DNA of 64,000 nucleotides from Paucisalibacillus globulus (GCF_900184735.1 NZ_LT855399.1:217858-281857), one strand, 5' to 3'; positions 26,087 through 34,841 are shown, counted from the first letter of the stretch. Numbers and translations: made by a program. Notes: a model not told the origin generated them from the letters alone.

Positions 26087-27294
26087 TGGAAACGAAGATT
26101 AAAATTGATCATGTCTCCAAAATATTTGGACCAAAACCGAAATCGGTAATTCCATTAATTAAAGAAGGAAAAACAAAAAATGAAATCCTAGCGGAGACAG
26201 GACATACGGTTGGAGTTTATGATGCTTCCTTTGATATTAAGAAGGGGGAAGTCTTTGTCATAATGGGATTGTCTGGCAGTGGGAAGTCTACCTTAATTCG
26301 TTGCTTCAATTTATTGAACAAACCTACAGACGGTTCAATTTATATTGATGGCGAGGATATAGTAACATATAAAAAGCAAGATCTAAAAAAAGTTAGACAA
26401 GAAAAAATAGCAATGGTTTTCCAACACTTTGGCTTGTTTAGTCATCGTACCATCTTAGCAAATGTGGAGTATGGGTTAGAAATACGTGGCGTGTCAAAAG
26501 ACGAACGCCGAGCGATAGCACTTAAAAATATTGAAATAGTAGGATTGAAAGGGTATGAGGATAAGTATCCAGATGAACTCTCTGGCGGAATGCAACAGCG
26601 TGTTGGTCTTGCTCGCGCACTTGCAAATGATCCAGATATCCTGTTAATGGATGAACCATTTAGTGCGCTTGATCCGCTTATTAGACGTGAGATGCAGCTT
26701 GAGCTTTTAGATATCCAAGACCGTTTACAGAAGACCATTATTTTTATCACGCATGATGTCAATGAAGCGTTTAAGTTAGGGGACCGAGTTGCGGTTATGA
26801 AAGATGGTCATGTTGTCCAGGTTGGAACACCGGAAGAAATTATTGAGTCACCGGCAAATCATTATATTTCTGAGTTTATTAAGGACATTGATCGTTCCAA
26901 AGTATTCCAGGCAGAGCATATCATGATTAAGCCAAATGCCTTAGTGTCATTAAAGGATGGACTAAATGTAGCGATTAAGGAAATGGAAGAGAATGGGATT
27001 TCTAGCGTATTTGTAGTGGATCGTGGGCGTAGAGTAAAAGGAATTGTTACGATAGATGATGCTATTCAGGCGAAGAAAGAACAAAAATCCTTATCGGATA
27101 TATTACGTGATGATTATGCTGTTGTAGAAAAAGAGGAGTATATTAATGATTTGATTCCGAAAGCATTAGAGTCGAAATATCCGTTAGCAGTAGTAAATGA
27201 TGAAGATAAATTAATTGGTTTTATTCTACGGGTTCATGTACTTTCTGGATTGGTTTCAGATGATATAGAAGAAAGTAATGAGTATTATTATTAA
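26086..27294 (+). CDS. glycine betaine/proline-type ABC importer, ATPase with CBS domains
   Basis: 402 aa. Walker A GLSGSGKST (about 64-72), signature LSGGMQQRVGLARAL, and Walker B ILLMDEPFSALDPL in OpuAA/ProV arrangement, including the family's long N-terminal extension (KIFGPKPKSVIPLIKEGKTK). The C-terminal third has two CBS repeats (ALVSLKDGLNVAIKEMEENG..., ...LIPKALESKYPLAVVNDED), which in OpuA proteins sense ionic strength or c-di-AMP. The start codon overlaps the permease stop. It energises osmolyte uptake under salt stress, consistent with a salt-adapted host. Confidence 0.95.
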   Translation: METKIKIDHVSKIFGPKPKSVIPLIKEGKTKNEILAETGHTVGVYDASFDIKKGEVFVIMGLSGSGKSTLIRCFNLLNKPTDGSIYIDGEDIVTYKKQDLKKVRQEKIAMVFQHFGLFSHRTILANVEYGLEIRGVSKDERRAIALKNIEIVGLKGYEDKYPDELSGGMQQRVGLARALANDPDILLMDEPFSALDPLIRREMQLELLDIQDRLQKTIIFITHDVNEAFKLGDRVAVMKDGHVVQVGTPEEIIESPANHYISEFIKDIDRSKVFQAEHIMIKPNALVSLKDGLNVAIKEMEENGISSVFVVDRGRRVKGIVTIDDAIQAKKEQKSLSDILRDDYAVVEKEEYINDLIPKALESKYPLAVVNDEDKLIGFILRVHVLSGLVSDDIEESNEYYY

Positions 27295-27341
27295 GTAAAT
27301 AGAGATAGATACAGACTAAGAATATTTGTCTAGAACAACTT

Positions 27342-27383
27342 GAAAGGGCATGTGGAATCAAGCTAGATTTCATATGCCCTTTC
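27342..27383. terminator. bidirectional terminator between the betaine and ger operons
   Basis: GAAAGGGCATGTGGAATC / GATTTCATATGCCCTTTC, an 18-bp stem with G-U pairs and a 6-nt loop. Confidence 0.85.
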
Positions 27384-27405
27384 TGTTTTACAATATTGAA
27401 CGTTT

Positions 27406-28536
27406 CTATCTATTCACAGTACCGTGGCGGATAATATTGACGTTGACATTAAAATTTGAATGTATGGTAGGGAAACTTTTATCCCATTCCTTATCTGACA
27501 ATTTACCACCCTTCTTTTTTATACGGTACTTCTCTCCATAACCGAAAACATCGGTATTCACTTCTTTTAAGTAACTAAAGATTTCCTCGTATCGGGATGT
27601 TATGACCTTTTCTATTTCTTGTTCTAGTTTTTTCAAAGCTTTAGCATCATCTAATTTATATTCTCTTGATATTTCTAACAGACTTAATTCAATCTTTATG
27701 TTGGTATCGAAGTGAAGTTTATCTTTGTCCGTCAGTTGAATATCTCCAGTTCCTTTTTCAATTAACAGGACTATTTTTAATTGTTCTTCACCTCCATTAC
27801 CATGTATTAAGTACTTTTCTACGCTATCTGTTGGAATTTCTATTTCTATGAGCTCTTCCTGTGTCAACCCCTCAATAATAGTAAAGTAATACTCATCCTT
27901 AATCGGCAATTGCCCTTTCATTTTGTCATCTTTGAAGAGCGCAATACCTGTAATTACTGGAGTTTCTTCCCTTAGACCAATAATAGGTAGGATTGGATCT
28001 ATTCCTTCATCATTTATAATTCTAGCGAATTTTTGTAGAGATACTTCTGGGAAGAGTCTTTGTTCAGCACCAGGTTGAACAAGGCCATGAAGAAATTCAC
28101 CTACGTTAGTCGAAATATGTTCTTCTTGGGTATGTAAGATTTCTCTACTGTTATCTTCTGTTACTGCTAAACGTACAGTATCGGGAATATTTGCATCTCT
28201 TTTAAGGGTATCAATATACGATTTTAGGCCATCTTCTGCTAGTTCCCTACTATACATTTCTAACTCTAACTTTCCTGGAACTAATTCTTGACTAACTTTT
28301 TTTCCTGCATCTTCTACTGCTCCTTTAATCGTACTGCCAACACCTGAAACTATTATGGTAGGTTTAGTAGAATTTGCTTGAAATTGTAATACAGACATAG
28401 TAATCTCAATGTCATTATTGTCTGCTCGATCCACTCCACGGGAAGTGATAATTCCAAGATCTTCTAACTGGAAGGTCTGAACACAACTAGATAAGAAAAG
28501 TATCATTGACAGAATCATCAAAGTGATTTTTCTCAT
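27406..28536 (-). CDS. Ger(x)C family germinant receptor lipoprotein
   Basis: 376 aa from ATG 28536, with AAGGAGGGG upstream; the frame could run to 28623 but that would lie deep in the preceding gene. A signal peptide with lipobox LSSC (MRKITLMILSMILFLSSC) is followed by Ger(x)C motifs (LEDLGIITSRGVDR, RELAEDGLKSYIDTLKRD, FARIINDEGIDPILPIIG, KDDKMKGQL). This is the C subunit of a spore inner-membrane germinant receptor. The start overlaps the B-subunit stop by four bases. Last gene of the operon. Confidence 0.93.
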   Translation of the reverse strand: MRKITLMILSMILFLSSCVQTFQLEDLGIITSRGVDRADNNDIEITMSVLQFQANSTKPTIIVSGVGSTIKGAVEDAGKKVSQELVPGKLELEMYSRELAEDGLKSYIDTLKRDANIPDTVRLAVTEDNSREILHTQEEHISTNVGEFLHGLVQPGAEQRLFPEVSLQKFARIINDEGIDPILPIIGLREETPVITGIALFKDDKMKGQLPIKDEYYFTIIEGLTQEELIEIEIPTDSVEKYLIHGNGGEEQLKIVLLIEKGTGDIQLTDKDKLHFDTNIKIELSLLEISREYKLDDAKALKKLEQEIEKVITSRYEEIFSYLKEVNTDVFGYGEKYRIKKKGGKLSDKEWDKSFPTIHSNFNVNVNIIRHGTVNR

Positions 28537-29648
28537 GATGCGTTGTCCCCTCCTTGACTCTTCCGTTTCTTCTTGATTAACACGATTGGAAGGAGTAGTA
28601 GTGGGTATATATAAACTACCCAAAAACTAATCCTAGCAATCGTGTCCGTAAGTTTCGTAATCTGATAATCAAAGTGAAAAAAATTGACTACGATTAGAAT
28701 AATGCCTGCAAAGATATAGTGGGTCTTTCTTTGTTGAAAATTATATAGACGTTTTATACCATAAGCAATTGCCCACATAAGTAATACTAAATTTGGGATT
28801 ATCACCATAATCCATGTAATAACTACTATATAATCTAAACGTTCTAAGAATGTAAAAGAGGCACTCTTAACAAGTATCAATAAAGCCCAGTCAATATTTT
28901 TTAATCCTAATGCACTAAAGTAACCTATTGAAATCATCGTAATTAAAATAAAAATTATGGTTGTGAAAGTCAGACCAAGATAAACCGGAAGTTTTGCCTT
29001 CTGTTTATCCTTGATAAATGGATAAATAAACATTAATATCTCAAACCCTGAAAACGTGTAAGCAGTTGCTTTGGCACCCTTTAATAAATCAGGTAAAGGA
29101 GTTTGGAACATTGGAAGATAGTTATACATATTGAGTCGTAATAATGGATCGTAAAGTACTACTAGTAGTGAAATTGTAATGATAAAAAATACGAACGTCA
29201 CACCTACAACAACTCTTATACCTCCCAAAACAGTATAAAGAGCTAAAATCAGTATGAGTGATGTAATAATCCAATTCGGTAGACCATGGTATAAAAAGAT
29301 TTGAATAACCTGGATATAGGTCATCAGAATGGAAAGAAAGCTCCCGGCCAAGAACAAGATGAGGATGGTCCCCATTAATTTACCTAACCAGTTTCCGAAT
29401 AAGTCAATATGAATACCATAGTAATCTGCATTCTCATATTGCTGCAATATCATAAACATAGCCCCTACAACAATGCATATAAACAAAAAACCAATAAGAA
29501 TTGCTAACCACGAGTCGCGTTCTGCCTCCAAGAATACAAACCTTGGTGCTCCTATGATCCCAACACCTATTTGAACACCTGCAATAATAAAAAACAGATA
29601 AAAGGCCCGTATCTGGAGATTTGATTTAACTGTTACATTAATATCCAT
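28533..29648 (-). CDS. GerAB/ArcD family germinant receptor permease subunit
   Basis: 371 aa with about ten membrane segments, of the APC-type endospore germination permease family (FFIIAGVQIGVGIIGAPRFVF near the N-terminus, GFEILMFIYPFIKDK in the middle). The B subunit forms the ligand-binding membrane part of the receptor with GerA and GerC proteins. It starts seven bases after the A subunit stop, and its own stop overlaps the C subunit start. The germinant (amino acid, sugar or nucleoside) cannot be told from sequence alone. Confidence 0.92.
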   Translation of the reverse strand: MDINVTVKSNLQIRAFYLFFIIAGVQIGVGIIGAPRFVFLEAERDSWLAILIGFLFICIVVGAMFMILQQYENADYYGIHIDLFGNWLGKLMGTILILFLAGSFLSILMTYIQVIQIFLYHGLPNWIITSLILILALYTVLGGIRVVVGVTFVFFIITISLLVVLYDPLLRLNMYNYLPMFQTPLPDLLKGAKATAYTFSGFEILMFIYPFIKDKQKAKLPVYLGLTFTTIIFILITMISIGYFSALGLKNIDWALLILVKSASFTFLERLDYIVVITWIMVIIPNLVLLMWAIAYGIKRLYNFQQRKTHYIFAGIILIVVNFFHFDYQITKLTDTIARISFWVVYIYPLLLLPIVLIKKKRKSQGGDNAS

Positions 29649-29655
29649 ATTTCAC

Positions 29656-31176
29656 CTACTCATCAATATCACGTTTTTGTTTAGCATCTTTTTTATTAAA
29701 GCGGAGTAAATCTTTTGGACGATACGACTTTGCACGCTTCGATACAAAGCTGAAGGGTGTTCTAAAAAATACTTTGTTAAAGTCTGCTAATCGTAACGGA
29801 TAAATTGGAACTAGATATGGTCGTCCTAATGATGTTAAGCGTAAAACGTGAATGATTAGCCAACATAAACCAAATACGATTCCAGCTAAACCCAGTAAAC
29901 CTGCCAAAATTATAAGTGGGAAGCGAATTAATCGTATTGTAGTTCCAAATAAATAGCTAGGAGTAGTAAATGAAGATAGTGCACTCATAGCAACCACGAT
30001 AATTAGGATATTACTTGTTAGTCCTGCCTCTACTGCTGCTTGCCCAATTACTATACCACCCACAATACCCATTGTTTGACCTACCTTGGTTGGCAATCTA
30101 GCACCGGCTTCACGCAAGAGCTCTATTAAGAATTCCAATAATAATGCCTCAAATATTGGTGGGAAAGGTACTGCTGCTCTTGATTGTCCAATGGATATAA
30201 GTAACTGACTTGGTATAATAGCATACTGATACGTCGCTGCAGCAACATAAGTAGGTGTAACTAAAATCGAAAAAATCATTGCCAAAAATCGCAAAATACG
30301 TAGAAATGAACCAGCTTGCCATCTCATATAAAGATCTTCTGTTGATTCTAAGAAACTAAACAGCGTTGCAGGAGCAGTAAAAGAAGTTGGGCTTCCGTCT
30401 ACTAAGACTCCTATTTTTCCTCTTGTGACATTATAAGCAAGCCGGTCAGGTAATTCCGTCTCATCGAACTGGGGGAAAAGGTTCATTTGGGAGTCCTCTA
30501 AGTATTGTTTTAAAACAATTGTACCTTCAATTTGATCAACATCTAACTCTTGTATCCGTTGACGCATTGTATTGACATCATCTTCATTTGCAATAGACTT
30601 CATGTAGACAATTCTTACTTCCCGAGGGGCTTGAGTACCTACTGTGAATTTTTCAAATACAAGGTCTGTTGAATTGATTTGCCATCTAATTACGTTCATA
30701 TTTATTAGGATGGATTCTGAGAATGCAATCTTAGAACCGAGAACGAGAGATTCTGTTTCAGCCTTTTCAACCGAACGGGTTTCTTTCATGGAAAATGGAT
30801 AAGCTAGCACGGCTTTTTCCATTTCTATATATATAAATACAAAACCAATAATTAATTTCTTATGTATGTCCTCTATTGTGTTGGTACTGGTTCCGGAACT
30901 ATATGGAAGTTCATTTAGTAAATTTTTGTTTGTAAGATCTATTTCTGGATTTAGATCAACTAATGGTTCAATTATTTGCCCTAATTTATTACCCTCAATT
31001 AAATAATCAATATAAAATACTGCAACTTTTTTCTTGTTTACTGTATACTTGGTAAACTTTAAGTCGTCATGATAATTAAATTTTTCTTTGAAGAATTTCT
31101 CTAATGCATCTACCTTTAACGGGAATATATTTGTTTCACTTTGGTTAGTTTTTTCCGTTTTCTTTCTTCTCCACAT
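29656..31176 (-). CDS. GerA family germinant receptor A subunit
   Basis: 506 aa from ATG 31176, which follows GGAGGT; the TTG at 31188 is inside that ribosome site. The cytosolic N-terminal domain (about 1-250) contains ELPYSSGTSTNTIEDIHKKLIIG and VEKAETESLVLGSKIAFSESI, and is followed by four to five membrane segments with the conserved NVTRGKIGVLVDGSPTSFTAPATLF and QTMGIVGGIVIGQAAVEAG. This is the GerAA-type subunit of a tricistronic germinant receptor. It leads the operon; no convincing sigma-G promoter was found in the 90 bases upstream. Confidence 0.94.
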   Translation of the reverse strand: MWRRKKTEKTNQSETNIFPLKVDALEKFFKEKFNYHDDLKFTKYTVNKKKVAVFYIDYLIEGNKLGQIIEPLVDLNPEIDLTNKNLLNELPYSSGTSTNTIEDIHKKLIIGFVFIYIEMEKAVLAYPFSMKETRSVEKAETESLVLGSKIAFSESILINMNVIRWQINSTDLVFEKFTVGTQAPREVRIVYMKSIANEDDVNTMRQRIQELDVDQIEGTIVLKQYLEDSQMNLFPQFDETELPDRLAYNVTRGKIGVLVDGSPTSFTAPATLFSFLESTEDLYMRWQAGSFLRILRFLAMIFSILVTPTYVAAATYQYAIIPSQLLISIGQSRAAVPFPPIFEALLLEFLIELLREAGARLPTKVGQTMGIVGGIVIGQAAVEAGLTSNILIIVVAMSALSSFTTPSYLFGTTIRLIRFPLIILAGLLGLAGIVFGLCWLIIHVLRLTSLGRPYLVPIYPLRLADFNKVFFRTPFSFVSKRAKSYRPKDLLRFNKKDAKQKRDIDE

Positions 31177-31264
31177 ATGAACCTCCAAGGATAAAGCTAC
31201 TCAGAGTTAGTATGTGTATGAATGGAAAAAATATAAGCAATCGCTATTAATTGGGAAACTAAAA

Positions 31265-31290
31265 AGACGAGCACTAATATGCTCGTCTCA
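31265..31290 (-). terminator. terminator of the carbonic anhydrase gene
   Basis: AGACGAGCA / TGCTCGTCT perfect 9-bp stem with a 6-nt loop; on the minus strand it is followed by TTTTTAG. Confidence 0.8.
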
Positions 31291-31302
31291 TCTTACTATC
31301 TA

Positions 31303-31857
31303 TTAATCGCCTCTTGTGACGACATCTACTTTACCTGTTCCTGGATCAATTACTAATCCATGCACTTTTACATATGGTGGTAGTAAAGGGTGATTTCGAA
31401 TCACATTAACACTTTGGATAACTGACTCTTCCACGGTTTCAAATCCATGAAATTCATAATCAAAATCAATGCCCGCATGTTCCAACGTTTTAATTGTTTC
31501 CGTGTCAATCCCTTTTTGTATCATTTTATTCGTGAGTTCTTTCGTATCCACTCGTGACATACCACAATCATGATGACCAATAACCGTTACTTCTTCAGCT
31601 TGTAATTCAAAGATAGCAACAAGAATCCCTTTCATAATACTATCGAAAGGTTTACGGATAATAGCACCTGCATTTTTGACCATTTTCACATCACCATTTT
31701 CGATGTTCAAAGCCCGGTGTAACAGTTCAACTAAACGAGATTCCATACAAGTAAAGATAACCATTTTCTTGTTAGGGATGCTATCAGTAGCATACTTTTC
31801 ATATTCTTTTCCTTCAACAAACTTTTCATTAAAGGCAAGCATATCATCAAGATGCAT
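31303..31857 (-). CDS. beta-class carbonic anhydrase (YtiB-like)
   Basis: 184 aa, ATG behind AAAAGGAGTGG. Zinc ligands are visible as Cys in FTCMESRL and His/Cys in VIGHHDCGM, as in the beta class, and the length and C-terminal HGLVIDPGTGKVDVV fit Bacillus YtiB. It would interconvert CO2 and bicarbonate in the cytosol, supplying carboxylases. The usual CxDxR dyad reads CMESR here, with Glu in the Asp position. Monocistronic and divergent from the small zinc-ribbon gene. Confidence 0.85.
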   Translation of the reverse strand: MHLDDMLAFNEKFVEGKEYEKYATDSIPNKKMVIFTCMESRLVELLHRALNIENGDVKMVKNAGAIIRKPFDSIMKGILVAIFELQAEEVTVIGHHDCGMSRVDTKELTNKMIQKGIDTETIKTLEHAGIDFDYEFHGFETVEESVIQSVNVIRNHPLLPPYVKVHGLVIDPGTGKVDVVTRGD

Positions 31858-31956
31858 ATTTTTCCACTCCTTTTAACTTAAGATACCCCATAAAAAACTA
31901 TAGCAGTAATCGAACAATATATAAAATAAAAAATAATTATTGGGGGAGGGGAATCG

Positions 31957-32184
31957 ATGAGTAACAATGTACGAATTTGTAAATTATGTAAAAATACTAT
32001 GTCTTACAGTGCTTTTTACATGTGCAACAGTTGTCTACGTGAGCTTGATCAGGTAAGTGCTTATATAAAAAAACATCCCTATGCACCATTAGAAGAAATT
32101 TCACAAGAAACAAGCCTTACACTTGATTGTGTTGAACGGACCATCGAGTTCTTCCGGCAATCTAATACATCCATGAAACATTGA
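31957..32184 (+). CDS. small zinc-ribbon/HTH protein resembling YvyF
   Basis: 75 aa, ATG behind GGGGGAGGGG. The N-terminal CKLCKNT...CNSC gives four cysteines in two CxxC pairs for one zinc ion. The C-terminal part (YIKKHPYAPLEEISQETSLTLDCVERTIEFF) reads as a short helix-turn-helix. The layout is that of YvyF, which is normally in the flagellar flgM operon, but there are no flagellar genes here. It may be a paralogue with a regulatory role; function is not known. Confidence 0.7.
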   Translation: MSNNVRICKLCKNTMSYSAFYMCNSCLRELDQVSAYIKKHPYAPLEEISQETSLTLDCVERTIEFFRQSNTSMKH

Positions 32185-32218
32185 AATGTTAGAAAACTAT
32201 TTATTTTTAATAAATGTA

Positions 32219-32247
32219 TTGACTTCTTATTTTTACCAATTTATAAT
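32219..32247 (+). promoter_or_regulatory. near-consensus sigma-A promoter of the bmr-type leader
   Basis: TTGACT (32219-32224), 17 bases, TATAAT (32242-32247): one mismatch to consensus in total. Confidence 0.85.
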
Positions 32248-32284
32248 GATGAGGTATTTAAAAAACGTAAAGGAGGGCATGAAA

Positions 32285-32365
32285 ATGGAAAACGTAATTG
32301 TAAAAGGAATTGGATACAACTTTATATTTCATGTGACCTCTGATAAGCGGAGAAGTGTGTTCTAA
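32285..32365 (+). CDS. 26-aa leader peptide of a transcription attenuator (BmrB-like role)
   Basis: ATG at 32285 with AGGAGG eight bases upstream (an in-frame ATG at 32279 is too close), TAA at 32363. The peptide runs MENVIVKGIGYNFIFHVTSD and then a basic end KRRSVF. The codons for His-Val-Thr-Ser (32330-32341) contain GTGACCT, which can pair with AGGTCAC (32396-32402), the 5' arm of the terminator that follows. A ribosome stalled or moving on this ORF would therefore decide whether the terminator forms. B. subtilis bmrCD has a leader ORF, bmrB, that works this way; the sequences were not compared here. The regulatory role is inference from layout. Confidence 0.7.
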   Translation: MENVIVKGIGYNFIFHVTSDKRRSVF

Positions 32366-32393
32366 AAATCAGTACATAATTCTATTGTTTATT

Positions 32394-32421
32394 AAAGGTC
32401 ACCATGTGCTGTGGCCTTTTT
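32394..32421 (+). terminator. attenuator terminator after the leader peptide
   Basis: AAAGGTCAC (32394-32402) pairs with GTGGCCTTT (32411-32419) through nine base pairs, one of them G-U, with an 8-nt loop, then TTG. AGGTCAC can instead pair with GTGACCT at 32333-32339 inside the leader ORF. Confidence 0.7.
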
Positions 32422-32467
32422 GTAATATATGGGGGATTTATATCAATTTTCCGGTCCCTAATTTTAC

Positions 32468-32497
32468 ATGCATGCGTCAATGGCGCATGCATTTTTT
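32468..32497 (+). terminator. second, strong terminator behind the attenuator
   Basis: ATGCATGCG / CGCATGCAT perfect 9-bp stem, 7-nt loop, TTTTTT tail. Confidence 0.8.
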
Positions 32498-32599
32498 GTG
32501 TTTTGGTCTGACTAATTAATTATTTCTATGCCATACCTGAACGGTTTTCTTCATTAAATGGCTTGTTTTCTGAATGTTAGTAGTAATTGTCTCATAATT

Positions 32600-33017
32600 G
32601 ATAGAAACTGTGCGGTGAATATTTTTTATTTGGGAGCAACATACCCGCTACGGAAATACACTCCGCTTTCCGCGGGCGGCTGGTGAGCCTCCTCGCGCTT
32701 ACGCACTGCGGGGTCTCACCGAAGCCTATCCTCCCGCAGGAGTCTCCGTGTATTTCCTTCGCTAGTATTGAGTGAAAAAAATATAGGCAATTAAAACCAA
32801 CACAATAATTACTTGCTAACTTAAAGTTAGAAGACCCAAACTAGCGCAGGCAGAATACGGAGACTCCTGCGGGAATAGCACGTGTCCGAAGACCCCGCAG
32901 AGGCGAACTTTCCTCGAGGAGGCTGAGGCCGTGCCCGCGGAAAGCGGAGTATTCTGCCGGAGCGGTATATTTATACTACTCTCATTAATTAACAGTCGTT
33001 AGCACACAGTCTCTATA
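32600..33017. mobile_element. MITE-like GC-rich repeat element, copy a (diverged)
   Basis: About 418 bp with no coding capacity. The left end reads ATAGAAACTGTGCGGTGAA and the right end is a decayed inverted version (TAGCACACAGTCTCTAT). Inside are two GC-rich modules: one from CCGCTACGGAAATACACTCC to the CCGTGTATTTCC before 32762, and one from AGCGCAGGCAGAATACGGAG to GAGTATTCTGCCGGAGCGG, separated by an AT-rich spacer. Each module has inverted ends of its own. Same orientation as copies c and d. It sits between the attenuator and bmrC. Confidence 0.8.
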
Positions 33018-33089
33018 AGTAATGTAATTTAACACCAATAAAGAAAACAGCCAATTAAAACAACCAAAGAGATAGAGAAGGTGATTCAT

Positions 33090-34841
33090 GTGTTTTCAGT
33101 TTTTAAAAAGTTAGATTGGTTTTTTAAACATTATTGGAAGCGGTATACATTTGCAATCATAACGCTAATTATGGCAAGTGCAATTGGTTTAATACCACCG
33201 CGGCTTCTAGGATATGCCATTGATCATATTCAGTTTGAGACATTAACATCTCAACTACTTACGATTATTATTGTTGGCTATCTTGTATTGATAATTGTCC
33301 ATTATAGTATTTCATTTATTTGGGATTATACACTTTTCAGTGGGGCAGTAATCCTAGAAAGATGGACTCGTTCAAAGTTAATTAATCATTTTCTAAGAAT
33401 GACACCCACTTTTTATGGTAAATACAAAACAGGGGACTTAATGGCCAGAAGTACAAATGATTTGAAGGCTATCGCACAAACTGCAGGTTTCGGGGTTTTA
33501 ACATTAGTAGACTCCACAACATTCATGTTTATGTTAATTGCAGTTATGGGGTTTACGATTAGTTGGAAGCTAACCCTTGCAGCATTAATTCCACTACCAA
33601 TAATGGCTATTATTATGAATAAATACGGTGCTGCTATCCATTCTCGCTTTACAGAGGCTCAAGCTGCATTCGGAAATATGAATAATGACGTATTGGAATC
33701 GATTCGGGGAGTTCGAGTCATCCGTGCTTTCGTTCAGGAGAAGCAAGATAAAGAACGTTTCGAGGCTATGACAGAAGATGTATACCAGAAGAATATTGCC
33801 GTTGCCAAAATAGATGCAATGTTTGAACCGACAATGAAAATATTAGTTGGACTCTCGTATACGATTGGTCTTGGATATGGAACGATGCTTGTCTTTCAAA
33901 ATGTCATTTCCTTAGGTGACTTAGTTTCATTTAATGTTTACTTAGGGATGTTGATTTGGCCAATGTTTGCAGTTGGGGAATTGATAAATGTATTACAACG
34001 TGGTAACGCATCTTTAGACAGAGTAAATGAAACAATTGGATATGAGGCAGACGTAAAAGAATCGGAGAATCCAGTCTCGGTCTCTAACGTGAACTCCATT
34101 CAATTTGAAGAAATATCTTTCTCCTATCCTGGAACAAAGATCAATCAATTAGAGAAAATCAATCTAACTATCTCTAAGGGGCAGACAATTGGAGTTGTTG
34201 GTAAAACTGGATCTGGTAAAACTACCTTGTTCAAGTTGATGCTTCGTCAATATCCTGGGGTAGACGGAAAGATTAAAATGTCTAATGTCGATATCGAAAA
34301 AATGAGCCTAGACCAAGTCCGTTCCTGGATTGGCTATGTACCACAGGATCAGATCATGTTTTCGAAAAGTGTGAGAGAGAACATTCAATTTGGTAAAAGT
34401 GATGCGACGGATGAAGAAATTTATCGGGTCATGGAGCTTGCCCATTTCTTAGAGGATATTAAGCAATTGCCAAAAGGCCTGGATACGAAAGTAGGGGAGA
34501 GTGGTGTAACACTTTCCGGTGGACAGAAACAACGAGTTGCATTGGCAAGAGCCTTTATAAAGGATCCGGAAATTCTACTATTAGATGATTCTTTATCTGC
34601 AGTAGACGGGAAAACAGAATCAAAAATTATTGAGCATTTACGAGAAGAAAGAAAAAATAAAACAACATTTATTGCTGCACACCGTTTATCTGCTGTAACT
34701 CATGCCGACCATATTATTGTGCTTGAAGATGGAAATATCGTCGAGGAAGGCACACATGAAGAACTGATGCAAAATGGTGCATGGTATAAAGAACAGTATG
34801 AACAACAGCAGCTAGAAGATGACGAGGAGGCGATCTCCTAA
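33090..34841 (+). CDS. bmrC: ABC exporter half-transporter, BmrC/YheI-like
   Basis: 583 aa from GTG 33090 (MFSVFKKLDWFFKHYWKRY); the GTG at 33081 overlaps the ribosome site GAGAAGGTG. Six membrane segments, then an ATPase domain: Walker A GKTGSGKTT, signature LSGGQKQRVALARAF, and Walker B ILLLDDSLSAVD, where Asp replaces the usual catalytic Glu. A non-catalytic site in one half is normal for BmrC-type subunits. It pairs with the next gene as a heterodimeric multidrug exporter. The stop overlaps the bmrD start by one base. Confidence 0.93.
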   Translation: MFSVFKKLDWFFKHYWKRYTFAIITLIMASAIGLIPPRLLGYAIDHIQFETLTSQLLTIIIVGYLVLIIVHYSISFIWDYTLFSGAVILERWTRSKLINHFLRMTPTFYGKYKTGDLMARSTNDLKAIAQTAGFGVLTLVDSTTFMFMLIAVMGFTISWKLTLAALIPLPIMAIIMNKYGAAIHSRFTEAQAAFGNMNNDVLESIRGVRVIRAFVQEKQDKERFEAMTEDVYQKNIAVAKIDAMFEPTMKILVGLSYTIGLGYGTMLVFQNVISLGDLVSFNVYLGMLIWPMFAVGELINVLQRGNASLDRVNETIGYEADVKESENPVSVSNVNSIQFEEISFSYPGTKINQLEKINLTISKGQTIGVVGKTGSGKTTLFKLMLRQYPGVDGKIKMSNVDIEKMSLDQVRSWIGYVPQDQIMFSKSVRENIQFGKSDATDEEIYRVMELAHFLEDIKQLPKGLDTKVGESGVTLSGGQKQRVALARAFIKDPEILLLDDSLSAVDGKTESKIIEHLREERKNKTTFIAAHRLSAVTHADHIIVLEDGNIVEEGTHEELMQNGAWYKEQYEQQQLEDDEEAIS

